Assembly: GCF_000281045.1 (NCBI RefSeq)
Contig: NW_008246093.1
Location: 695,274-716,424, forward strand
Length of the DNA: 21,151 nt
From: Saprolegnia diclina VS20
Lineage: Eukaryota > Oomycota > Saprolegniomycetes > Saprolegniales > Saprolegniaceae
Direction: 5' to 3'
Positions 1 to 6,898 of this stretch are shown in pieces. A program made the position numbers and the translations under genes. The notes under the pieces were generated by a model. It saw nothing but the letters and a program-made list of their open reading frames with translations. It was not told the DNA's origin and did not search any database. The stretch's first letter is position 1; the number at the start of each line of letters is the position of its first letter.

Positions 1-924
1 GATACGGTCGCGGAGCGACGAGCCGTACTTGGCCTGGTACGCCTGCTTGACCTGCGGCAAAAAGTGCTGGTAGCGGACAAGCGCCGTCGAGAGACCGTAC
101 TCGTCGGTGCCGATGCCCTTCATCGTCTTTTCAAACTGGACCGCGATCGTCTCGATCGGGTGAAGGATCATGCCGACGTGGTAGAGGAGCGCTTCCTTGG
201 CCTTGCCGCCAAACTCCTTTTCGATCGCACGCTCGAGCGTATGGCCGTGCTTGGCCACGTACGCGGCATTGACGGCCGGCATGAACTGCGGCGGGATCGA
301 GCAGATCGCGTTGCAGAACGTCGCCTCGTCCGTGCCCCACTTGCCCTCACCGGCCTTGTAAATGACCTCGGCCACCTCGACGGCCTTGGCCTGCGTGTGG
401 ATCTCGGGGTTGAACGTCTGCTGCATCTGGTTGACGACCGAGAGGTAGAACTTCTTGAGGTCACCGCCGAGATCGTCAGCAAGGACGACGACCATGTCGT
501 TCTGGTAGTTCTTGAAGAAGGCCTTCTTGAGGATGTTGAGTTCTTCGTTGGAGCGGCCCGAGAGCACGGGGATGAGCAGCTTCTCGGACGTGCCGGCGCC
601 CTTGGTAGCTTCGCGGATGATCTGGGCCTCGGCCTCTTCGATGGGCTGGGCGAGGAGCTGGAGGAGCTTGCCGTAGTCGCCGGACGTCTCGCCCTTGAGC
701 TCGGCGAGGAGCGTCGTCTTGTGGAGCTCCGGGTAGCGAAGCGCGATGAGGTGGCGCTGGACGGCCGACTTGGTGCCGATGACCTGCGTGAGCTTGTTCT
801 CGTCCGTGCCGATGCCAGCGCAGGCCGACTTGATCTCGTGGCACCAGTTGTCGATCTGGAGGTCGGCGTGGTTGAGCGCGCGGCCGGCGTCGAGCTCGTA
901 CGTCGTCTGAGGGTAGAGGTTCAT
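1..924 (-). CDS. annexin A, 3' end outside window
   Basis: Annexins bind acidic phospholipids in a Ca2+-dependent way; in Saprolegnia monoica an annexin activates (1,3)-beta-glucan synthase (family knowledge). The reading frame begins at the ATG whose complement is 924-922 and runs off the left edge after 308 codons, so about 20 residues are missing compared with annexin B. The protein equals annexin B over this length except for three residues: Ile11 is Leu, Ile187 is Val and Gln226 is His. All four GxGT-type calcium loops of the annexin repeats are present. The start is fixed by an Inr-FPR pair ending 14 bases upstream. No intron is seen. It is divergent from annexin B and shares the 412 bp spacer with it. 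Whether its last codons and stop are intact cannot be seen. Confidence 0.93.
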   Translation of the reverse strand, partial: MNLYPQTTYELDAGRALNHADLQIDNWCHEIKSACAGIGTDENKLTQVIGTKSAVQRHLIALRYPELHKTTLLAELKGETSGDYGKLLQLLAQPIEEAEAQIIREATKGAGTSEKLLIPVLSGRSNEELNILKKAFFKNYQNDMVVVLADDLGGDLKKFYLSVVNQMQQTFNPEIHTQAKAVEVAEVIYKAGEGKWGTDEATFCNAICSIPPQFMPAVNAAYVAKHGHTLERAIEKEFGGKAKEALLYHVGMILHPIETIAVQFEKTMKGIGTDEYGLSTALVRYQHFLPQVKQAYQAKYGSSLRDRI

Positions 925-938
925 CTTGCTTGGAGGGT

Positions 939-954
939 GCAAATGGCAGAATGA
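939..954 (-). promoter_or_regulatory. Inr + FPR core promoter of annexin A
   Basis: Read on the minus strand, TCATTCT (954-948) matches the oomycete initiator YCAYTYY and CATTTGC (945-939) matches the flanking promoter element MWTTTNC. The ATG follows 14 bases later. The same 16 bases precede annexin B. Position 954 is the last base shared by the two inverted gene copies. Confidence 0.75.
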
Positions 955-1366
955 ACTTGGTTTAGTCAGTCCGCCGACTGAAGTGTTTAGTCAGTCGCCC
1001 GCCTGACGCGAGAGAAGAATCCGTGGGCGGCAGAGCCCATCCCCTTCGTTCGTCGTGCCACATTTTTGAACATTTTTGAGTTTGGGATTGTCAATTTATT
1101 TTATTTCTTGATGGTCAATACAAAAGGCAAGTGACGTTTATCAAGTGCAGCGTGCTGGTGGATTGTTGAGCTGCAAGCAGATGGCACTGAATCTCAAGGT
1201 GTCGCCACCAGCGATAACGCGCGTTCATGGGAAAAGACTATGGAGCAGATCTGCTGTGTACCCACGTCCCAGGACAACTGACGTCGCAGCTGCTCTCCGC
1301 AATCTTCGCGAGTAGCTGCGTCGAGTTGTCGGAGAAGACCAGCTCTGGTCCCGTAGCTACACTTGC
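955..1366. promoter_or_regulatory. spacer between divergent annexins; likely bidirectional promoter
   Basis: This is 412 bp of sequence belonging to neither arm of the inverted repeat. Next to annexin A it has a 12-base direct repeat GTTTAGTCAGTC at 960-971 and 985-996 (period 25), and TCAGTC/GACTGA arms at 966-971 and 976-981. The centre (about 1065-1130) is AT-rich. No comparable repeat is seen next to annexin B, so the two copies have different upstream sequence. A minus-strand ORF of 59 codons starting near 1370 is open here, but nothing supports it as a gene. Confidence 0.55.
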
Positions 1367-1382
1367 TCATTCTGCCATTTGC
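1367..1382 (+). promoter_or_regulatory. Inr + FPR core promoter of annexin B
   Basis: TCATTCT (1367-1373) matches the initiator YCAYTYY and CATTTGC (1376-1382) matches the FPR MWTTTNC. They stand 14 bases before the ATG at 1397. This implies a 5' leader of about 25-30 nt. Confidence 0.78.
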
Positions 1383-2320
1383 ACCCTCCAAGCAAGATGA
1401 ACCTCTACCCTCAGACGACGTACGAGATCGACGCCGGCCGCGCGCTCAACCACGCCGACCTCCAGATCGACAACTGGTGCCACGAGATCAAGTCGGCCTG
1501 CGCTGGCATCGGCACGGACGAGAACAAGCTCACGCAGGTCATCGGCACCAAGTCGGCCGTCCAGCGCCACCTCATCGCGCTCCGCTACCCGGAGCTCCAC
1601 AAGACGACGCTCCTCGCCGAGCTCAAGGGCGAGACGTCCGGCGACTACGGCAAGCTCCTCCAGCTCCTCGCCCAGCCCATCGAAGAGGCCGAGGCCCAGA
1701 TCATCCGCGAAGCCACCAAGGGCGCCGGCACGTCCGAGAAGCTCCTCATCCCCGTGCTCTCGGGCCGCTCCAACGAAGAACTCAACATCCTCAAGAAGGC
1801 CTTCTTCAAGAACTACCAGAACGACATGGTCGTCGTCCTCGCCGACGATCTCGGCGGTGACCTCAAGAAGTTCTACCTCTCGGTCGTCAACCAGATGCAG
1901 CAGACGTTCAACCCCGAGATCCACACGCAGGCCAAGGCCGTCGAGGTGGCCGAGATCATTTACAAGGCCGGTGAGGGCAAGTGGGGCACGGACGAGGCGA
2001 CGTTCTGCAACGCGATCTGCTCGATCCCGCCGCAGTTCATGCCGGCCGTCAACGCCGCGTACGTGGCCAAGCAAGGCCACACGCTCGAGCGTGCGATCGA
2101 AAAGGAGTTTGGCGGCAAGGCCAAGGAAGCGCTCCTCTACCACGTCGGCATGATCCTTCACCCGATCGAGACGATCGCGGTCCAGTTTGAAAAGACGATG
2201 AAGGGCATCGGCACCGACGAGTACGGTCTCTCGACGGCGCTTGTCCGCTACCAGCACTTTTTGCCGCAGGTCAAGCAGGCGTACCAGGCCAAGTACGGCT
2301 CGTCGCTCCGCGACCGTATC
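1367..2320. repeat. inverted repeat, right arm (annexin B copy)
   Basis: Partner of 1-954. The arm begins at the first base of the annexin B initiator (1367) and covers the short leader and the first 308 codons. The two bases immediately outside the arms (955 and 1366) do not match, and similarity does not resume further into the spacer. Confidence 0.97.
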
Positions 2321-2383
2321 CACGGCGAGACGTCGGGCGACTACCGCGCGCTGCTTCTCACGATCCTCGAGCAGTCCAACTAA
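1397..2383 (+). CDS. annexin B
   Basis: A complete four-repeat annexin of 328 aa, the usual length of a short-tailed annexin. It is expected to dock on membranes with Ca2+; by analogy with S. monoica it may act at the plasma membrane with cell-wall glucan synthase (inference). Calcium loops are visible in every repeat: GIGT at 37-40, GAGT at 109-112, KWGT at 195-198 and GIGT at 270-273. Acidic partner residues lie about 40 residues later (for example Glu79, Asp150/151, Glu237, Glu311). The ATG at 1397 was chosen because it lies just downstream of the Inr-FPR; the frame is open a little further upstream, but only through a TTG codon at the start-site element. No intron. There is no signal peptide or membrane span, as expected for a cytosolic annexin. 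Codons are almost all C- or G-ending, which suggests high expression. Confidence 0.96.
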   Translation: MNLYPQTTYEIDAGRALNHADLQIDNWCHEIKSACAGIGTDENKLTQVIGTKSAVQRHLIALRYPELHKTTLLAELKGETSGDYGKLLQLLAQPIEEAEAQIIREATKGAGTSEKLLIPVLSGRSNEELNILKKAFFKNYQNDMVVVLADDLGGDLKKFYLSVVNQMQQTFNPEIHTQAKAVEVAEIIYKAGEGKWGTDEATFCNAICSIPPQFMPAVNAAYVAKQGHTLERAIEKEFGGKAKEALLYHVGMILHPIETIAVQFEKTMKGIGTDEYGLSTALVRYQHFLPQVKQAYQAKYGSSLRDRIHGETSGDYRALLLTILEQSN

Positions 2384-2547
2384 GTTGAATGGAATCTTAT
2401 TTTTTGTCTTATTGTTCTGGTGGCGCTGCTGTCGGGAGAGGAAGGGCGCATCAAACGCCTTGGGTCTATCTCGATACTGTACCTGGGCAGGCTGACGGAG
2501 AGCTAAGAACTGAGTGCCTGGCGACCGGAAAGGCCGACATTGCCGTT

Positions 2548-2554
2548 TCACTTT
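2548..2554 (+). promoter_or_regulatory. initiator-like element of first membrane-protein gene
   Basis: TCACTTT matches the oomycete Inr YCAYTYY and lies 20 bases before the ATG at 2575. No good FPR match follows. The motif is short, so chance is a real alternative. It sits inside the 191 bp between the annexin B stop and this gene, which is otherwise featureless. Confidence 0.5.
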
Positions 2555-2574
2555 GCACCGGTGCGCGACACAAG

Positions 2575-4581
2575 ATGGTGTCGTCACCGTGGCGAGACAC
2601 GTACGTGGCCGCCCGGCGTCTATCGTCGTGCGTCGCGGCGTTGGTGATGCTCTACATCGAAGTCACGGGCTCGATGGCGACGAAAGCCGCCTTGTACGGC
2701 GCCACAGCACCCGCCGAGCTCAGCAACGTATACTACAGTCCTCTCATTGGTCCATTCTTGCGTCTCGTGGCCTCCAACGCGAGTTATTTGGCAGCGGTGG
2801 CACCGACCTCGCGCCTTGACGTGCTCTATATCGATCAAAATGAGTCGTTAGAGAACTTGGCCGTCTCGGCAACGTCCTGCGGGACGTACCGTGAGACCGA
2901 CGCCATGTACACTCGAAGCTTCTTGACGCCGCTCCTGCACGAGCTCCTCGATGCGCAGCGGTCGTGGCACGCGATCGACCTGCGCGACCACGTTGTCGTC
3001 GTCGACTGCGCCTTCACGGGGCGGCTTCTCAACGACACGACAGCACTCAAGTTGCACTTGATCGATCGCACGCAGACCAACGTGACGACCATCTTTCTCC
3101 AGACGATGTTGCTGACGCGACCGGCCAAGTGCATGACGCTCGGCGGCGGCCTCGTTAACGTTGTGACATCACCGATCCACAGCAAGGCGGGGCCGGCGAC
3201 GTATTACCACCTCCTCGGTATTGAGTTTCCGTTCGTCATGGCGCCGTTCGAGCGTATTGCGCTGCAAAACCCAAAGGAGACACAATGGCGCGCGACAGTG
3301 CTTAGCTCGGGCGAGCGCGTCATCTTGTCGGGCACGGACGGGGTCTACCGCGCGTCACCCGCGCTCCAGGGCAACTATGACTACTACCATTGGACGCTCC
3401 CAGACGACCCGAAGCGCTTCATGGAAGAAATCGCCTACATCGCAGAGCCGTACTCGGTCGACAGCTACGCGTGGGTGCGCTGCCTCCTCGGGTTGGGAGT
3501 CGCCTTCAACCTCTGCGCCAGCTGCGTCGTCGCGCTGCTCGTCGTCGTGCATTCGTGGCTTGCGCGGCGCGAGGTGTGGATACCGGATCTATACCCCAGC
3601 ATCCAGCGGCGCGTCCAGCTGCGGTCGCTCCTGCTCGTGGGTGCTACGATCTCGACCAACTACTGGCACATCTTTGAGTACTGTCTCCAGAACGGCAACG
3701 CGCGCGAAGGCATCAACCAAGGCTTTGTGCTGCACGACATGGTGCGCGCGGACGGTCTCACGTACCTCCTCGCGCTCGCGCTAACCCTCTCGGATCTCCT
3801 CCGGACACGCCTTTGCCTCGACGTCGTCGTCCTGCTGTACGTGGCCTGCTTGCACCAGCGGCTAACGCTGATAAACGCACTGCAGTGGCGCATGGACGAG
3901 ACGAGAGCCTTCCTGGCCGCCAACTACGTCGACTGCATTGTGTCAGAACCTGGTGCGGCCATGACACAGTGGATGTACCACCGCAATACCGAGACGCCGA
4001 GCTTCCTCCTCGCGACCGAGCTCTCGTGGTTCGTCGTCGCCCTCGGCCTCACGCTACTCTACGGCGTCAGTGCCAAGGCGCTCAATCTGCCGTGTCGCCG
4101 GCGATCTTGGCGGCGACAGCCCGTGCGCATAGCCGTTGGAATCGCCAGGAGCGAAGAGCGCTCGCCACGGGTCGCTCACCAGCGTTGGTCGCGTCAGTCG
4201 TCGCTCTACTCATTCTCTAGCGACGCCGACAAGAGCGATGGGAGCTCCGTGTTCGAGCGCAGTGCGATGCAAGCGCTGGCCCGGACGTACGGTCTTGTTG
4301 CACCCCTCGATGAGTACGAGCTCTGCAGCGACAGTCGCAAAGTGACCTCGTCCTCGATCTGGCTTCTCGGCTACGTCATCCTCAAGGACGAATTTGTCGT
4401 TGAACTCCGCGACTATGTTCGGATCTGGGCCAACCTTCTTTTGTCCCAGCGCGTCTTCCGCGTCTACTGCTTTCGGATTCAAGATCATGACATGACAAGT
4501 ATTCACAAGGAGCGCCTCCCGATGCAAGGCCTCGTCGCGCGCGATCTGATTCACCACATTTCCCTACGCCCCTTGCGCTAA
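2575..4581 (+). CDS. multi-span membrane protein of unknown function, paralogue 1
   Basis: I do not recognise a named family. The 668-aa product has a hydrophobic N-terminal segment (about 18-30), a long, probably extracytoplasmic part (about 35-295) with cysteines and N-glycosylation sequons (NAS, NES, NDT, NVT), and then a membrane half. Hydrophobic segments there lie near 303-326, 350-371, 394-409, 413-428 and 483-503. A soluble tail follows with an Arg/Ser-rich stretch (about 508-560) and a conserved SSIWLLGY block near 593-600. It shares distinctive motifs with the next gene: YxEVTGSMAT, SYAWVRCLLG, WIPDLYPSIQRR, WHIFE and DGLTY. The frame is open 62 codons further upstream to a possible ATG at 2389, but that stretch lies before the Inr-like site and directly abuts the annexin stop, so 2575 is preferred. 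No intron. The layout recalls an ectodomain plus sensor or channel-like bundle; function is not inferable. Confidence 0.85.
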   Translation: MVSSPWRDTYVAARRLSSCVAALVMLYIEVTGSMATKAALYGATAPAELSNVYYSPLIGPFLRLVASNASYLAAVAPTSRLDVLYIDQNESLENLAVSATSCGTYRETDAMYTRSFLTPLLHELLDAQRSWHAIDLRDHVVVVDCAFTGRLLNDTTALKLHLIDRTQTNVTTIFLQTMLLTRPAKCMTLGGGLVNVVTSPIHSKAGPATYYHLLGIEFPFVMAPFERIALQNPKETQWRATVLSSGERVILSGTDGVYRASPALQGNYDYYHWTLPDDPKRFMEEIAYIAEPYSVDSYAWVRCLLGLGVAFNLCASCVVALLVVVHSWLARREVWIPDLYPSIQRRVQLRSLLLVGATISTNYWHIFEYCLQNGNAREGINQGFVLHDMVRADGLTYLLALALTLSDLLRTRLCLDVVVLLYVACLHQRLTLINALQWRMDETRAFLAANYVDCIVSEPGAAMTQWMYHRNTETPSFLLATELSWFVVALGLTLLYGVSAKALNLPCRRRSWRRQPVRIAVGIARSEERSPRVAHQRWSRQSSLYSFSSDADKSDGSSVFERSAMQALARTYGLVAPLDEYELCSDSRKVTSSSIWLLGYVILKDEFVVELRDYVRIWANLLLSQRVFRVYCFRIQDHDMTSIHKERLPMQGLVARDLIHHISLRPLR

Positions 4582-4750
4582 TCCCAAAATCGCAATGTCA
4601 ACCTGCAAAAATGAACATTCGATCGAAAGAGACGGACAAAATTGTCGGTGATTCCCACGGCCGTGCGTCACCATTCGACGCCAATTCTGCGAACATTTCG
4701 CGCTAAAATAGCCAATCGTGCTAATATTTATCAGCGAAACGGGTTTCAGG

Positions 4751-6703
4751 ATGCAGCGGCGATGCGTAGCGGCGTACGTACATTGTCGCCGCCTCCTCTG
4801 TTGCGCGGCCGCCTTCTTCGTCCTGTACGTTGAGGTCACGGGCTCCATGGCGACGCGGCAGGTGCTACTCGGTGCCGGCATGGACTTGATGCCGAGCCTC
4901 AACTACGAGAGCCCGCTTATCTTTCCCTTTCTCTCGGCCTTCCTCGCCAACCAAACAAATTGGCAGCCGTCCCAGACGCCCGGTCTCTCGTTCGTCTACC
5001 TCGATAGCACCGTGGACAACAGCGTCGTCTTGAACAACAGCGGCTGCCTCGCGCCAACGCCCGACGACGCGATGCTTGACCCGCCCTTTCTCACATTGCT
5101 CTTGCACAACCTGCTCGACAACCAGCGCGGATGGCACGCCATTAACCTTTCGCAGTACACGGTCCTCATCGACTGCACCTTTGACGGTCGGCGCGTCCAC
5201 GACATCACGGCGCTCAAGGTCCACCTCTTGGACCCGGGGGGTGTCAACGTGACCACGATCGCGCTGCAGACCATGACGATCGATGGGCCGCAAAAGCATG
5301 TTGTGAGCGCGTGCGGTGCCGCGTCCATAGCGACAGCACCGCTGCGTGCGCTCGTGCAAGCCCCGACCTTGCCCCGCGCCACGTACCACCTCCTCATCGG
5401 GATCGATTTCCCCTACCTTTTGGCGCCCTTTCAGCTGTTTACGGTGCGGGATCCGACGCCGTCCAACGGGCGCTGGACCGGCACGCTGTCGCCCACGCAC
5501 GAAGAAGTTTTGGTCTACGGGTCCGTGGGCCTCTACCGAGGGGCGATGAACTCCCAAGGCAACTACGGCATGTACATCTGGGCAATGGACAACGACCCGA
5601 GAGCGTCTCTGTCTACGATTGCGTACTTCATTTCGCCCTTTTGCGTCGACAGCTACGCGTGGGTGCGCTGCCTCCTTGGCATGGGCGTCTCGCTCAACCT
5701 CTTTGTCAACATGTTTGTGTCGGTCGTGATCGTCTGCAACCGGTGGCGCTTCAGCCAAGTGCTCTGGATCCCCGATCTGTACCCGAGTATCCAGCGACGC
5801 ATCCAGCTGCGCGCCATCTTGCTCCTCGGCGTCACAATTTCCAATGATTTTTGGCACATTTTTGAGTTTTGCCTCCAGCGCGGCAACGCCCGGCTCGGCT
5901 TGAATTACGGCTTTGTGCTCGACGCGATGGTCCGCTCGGACGGCCTCACGTACGTGCTCTCGTTTGCGCTGACGCTTTGCGATCTGCTGCACACGCGTGT
6001 CTGCCTCGACGTCCTGGTCGTTATCTTTGCGAGCTGCTGGACCTTCCAAAGCGAGCTGCTTCATCTTTGCAAATGGAAGCTCACCGAGACGGACGAATTT
6101 ATCCTCTCCAACTACGTTAGGGACATTGTACCGAACCCGAATGGGGTTATGGCCCTCTGGGCAGCCCATGAAAATGCGCGATCGCCGCTCTGCCTCTTTG
6201 TGACCGAGCTAACTTGGTTTTACATTGCACTGCTCCTCACCTCTATCTACGCAATCGTTGCGAAGCGCTTGGCGCCAGCGCGGGAGACGCCCCAGCGAGT
6301 CCAGGTCGTCCCATATCTCTCACGCGAGCACATACCGCAGCGCCTCCGGTCCGATATATTCCAACTGGAGACGCATCTCGTTGGCAAATTGCAAGGGATC
6401 GTGGCGCCAACCCTAACCACATATGTCGCCACGAGGGCAGAAGCGAGTGCAGTGCTGCCGGCCTCCAGCATCTGGCTCCTCGGGTACCTCGTTGTCCGCG
6501 ACACGTTTGTCATCGAGATCGCCGACTACCCTTGGTTATGTATCAACTTGATACTTCGCCGGCGGTATTTCTGCGTCTATGGCTTTTGCGTCATTGACGG
6601 CGCGTACACGAATTCGGATAAGACACTTCTCAACCTCGACGATCTCCGACTGTGGGACGTCGTGTGGCGGCTCTCGCTTCAGCCGCTTGCGCTCCGCCCG
6701 TAG
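4751..6703 (+). CDS. multi-span membrane protein of unknown function, paralogue 2
   Basis: A tandem paralogue of the preceding gene, in the same orientation, 169 bp after its stop. The 650-aa product has the same plan: an N-terminal hydrophobic anchor (about 15-27), an ectodomain to about residue 295 with sequons (NQT, NNS, NLS, NVT), and then the motif SYAWVRCLLG and hydrophobic segments near 304-329, 354-370, 399-411, 416-430 and 486-505. A cytoplasmic-type tail ends with the SSIWLLGY block and a Trp/Leu-rich end. The juxtamembrane Arg/Ser-rich stretch of paralogue 1 is shorter and different here. The ATG at 4751 was chosen because the frame extends upstream only to a GTG at 4718. The best initiator-like match is imperfect (CCATTCG, 4671-4677), so the promoter is uncertain. 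No intron. Tandem duplication followed by marked divergence is the simplest origin. Confidence 0.85.
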   Translation: MQRRCVAAYVHCRRLLCCAAAFFVLYVEVTGSMATRQVLLGAGMDLMPSLNYESPLIFPFLSAFLANQTNWQPSQTPGLSFVYLDSTVDNSVVLNNSGCLAPTPDDAMLDPPFLTLLLHNLLDNQRGWHAINLSQYTVLIDCTFDGRRVHDITALKVHLLDPGGVNVTTIALQTMTIDGPQKHVVSACGAASIATAPLRALVQAPTLPRATYHLLIGIDFPYLLAPFQLFTVRDPTPSNGRWTGTLSPTHEEVLVYGSVGLYRGAMNSQGNYGMYIWAMDNDPRASLSTIAYFISPFCVDSYAWVRCLLGMGVSLNLFVNMFVSVVIVCNRWRFSQVLWIPDLYPSIQRRIQLRAILLLGVTISNDFWHIFEFCLQRGNARLGLNYGFVLDAMVRSDGLTYVLSFALTLCDLLHTRVCLDVLVVIFASCWTFQSELLHLCKWKLTETDEFILSNYVRDIVPNPNGVMALWAAHENARSPLCLFVTELTWFYIALLLTSIYAIVAKRLAPARETPQRVQVVPYLSREHIPQRLRSDIFQLETHLVGKLQGIVAPTLTTYVATRAEASAVLPASSIWLLGYLVVRDTFVIEIADYPWLCINLILRRRYFCVYGFCVIDGAYTNSDKTLLNLDDLRLWDVVWRLSLQPLALRP

Positions 6704-6845
6704 TCCCAAGTACTTGGAGAATTTGGCAGTTGGCTATTGAGGCTAATTTATGCATCGAGCTGAGTGCTGTCTCGCTAGTGTTTCAGCACATCCCGCCTGA
6801 GACTGCGGGTCACCTCTTGGTCCTTTGGCGACCGTTGGCTGAGTT

Positions 6846-6868
6846 TCGATTCGAACAAAACGAATCGA
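6846..6868. promoter_or_regulatory. inverted repeat upstream of annexin C
   Basis: Perfect 8-base arms TCGATTCG (6846-6853) and CGAATCGA (6861-6868) are separated by 7 A-rich bases. The element ends 14 bases before the annexin C initiator, a position suited to a dimeric transcription-factor site. Function is inferred only from symmetry and place. Confidence 0.4.
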
Positions 6869-6882
6869 CAAATTTGGTGTTG

Positions 6883-6898
6883 CCATTTTGGAATTTCC
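6883..6898 (+). promoter_or_regulatory. Inr + FPR core promoter of annexin C
   Basis: CCATTTT (6883-6889) matches YCAYTYY and AATTTCC (6892-6898) matches MWTTTNC. The last base of the FPR directly touches the ATG at 6899, so the mRNA leader would be only about 15 nt. Confidence 0.75.

Larger units (their letters stand above)
1..954. repeat. inverted repeat, left arm (annexin A copy)
   Basis: This arm pairs gap-free with 1367-2320: left position plus right position always equals 2321. There are 10 mismatches in 954 bases (about 99 % identity), at right-arm positions 1427, 1582, 1714, 1744, 1840, 1843, 1955, 2053, 2074 and 2080. Three of them change an amino acid. The left limit is only the window edge, so the repeat may be longer. 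Confidence 0.97.

Noticed and set aside
1194-1370. Minus-strand ORF starting MSKCSYGTRAGLL in the annexin spacer
   Set aside because: Under 60 codons, mixed codon use, no homology recognised, and it begins at the annexin B initiator.
1-2320. Inverted annexin repeat as a simple assembly or fold-back artefact
   Set aside because: Ten scattered mismatches, mostly silent, and a unique 412 bp spacer argue for real divergence; a fold-back read would give perfect arms. Collapsed haplotypes remain possible, so long-read confirmation is named in the finding.
2389-2574. Upstream extension of membrane protein 1 to an ATG at 2389
   Set aside because: It would start 6 bases after the annexin B stop, upstream of the Inr-like site, and paralogue 2 has no matching extension.
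1367-2587. Minus-strand ORF of 406 codons across annexin B, and similar long antisense ORFs over annexin A, membrane protein 2 (4865-6169), annexin C/RAE1 (6743-8128), ABCG (10796-11839), bZIP (17194-18036) and the coiled-coil gene (18368-19672, plus)
   Set aside because: Strong C/G-ending codons remove stop codons on the opposite strand. The translations are Arg/Leu/Val/Asp-rich with no family features, and each lies over a gene with clear homology or promoter support.
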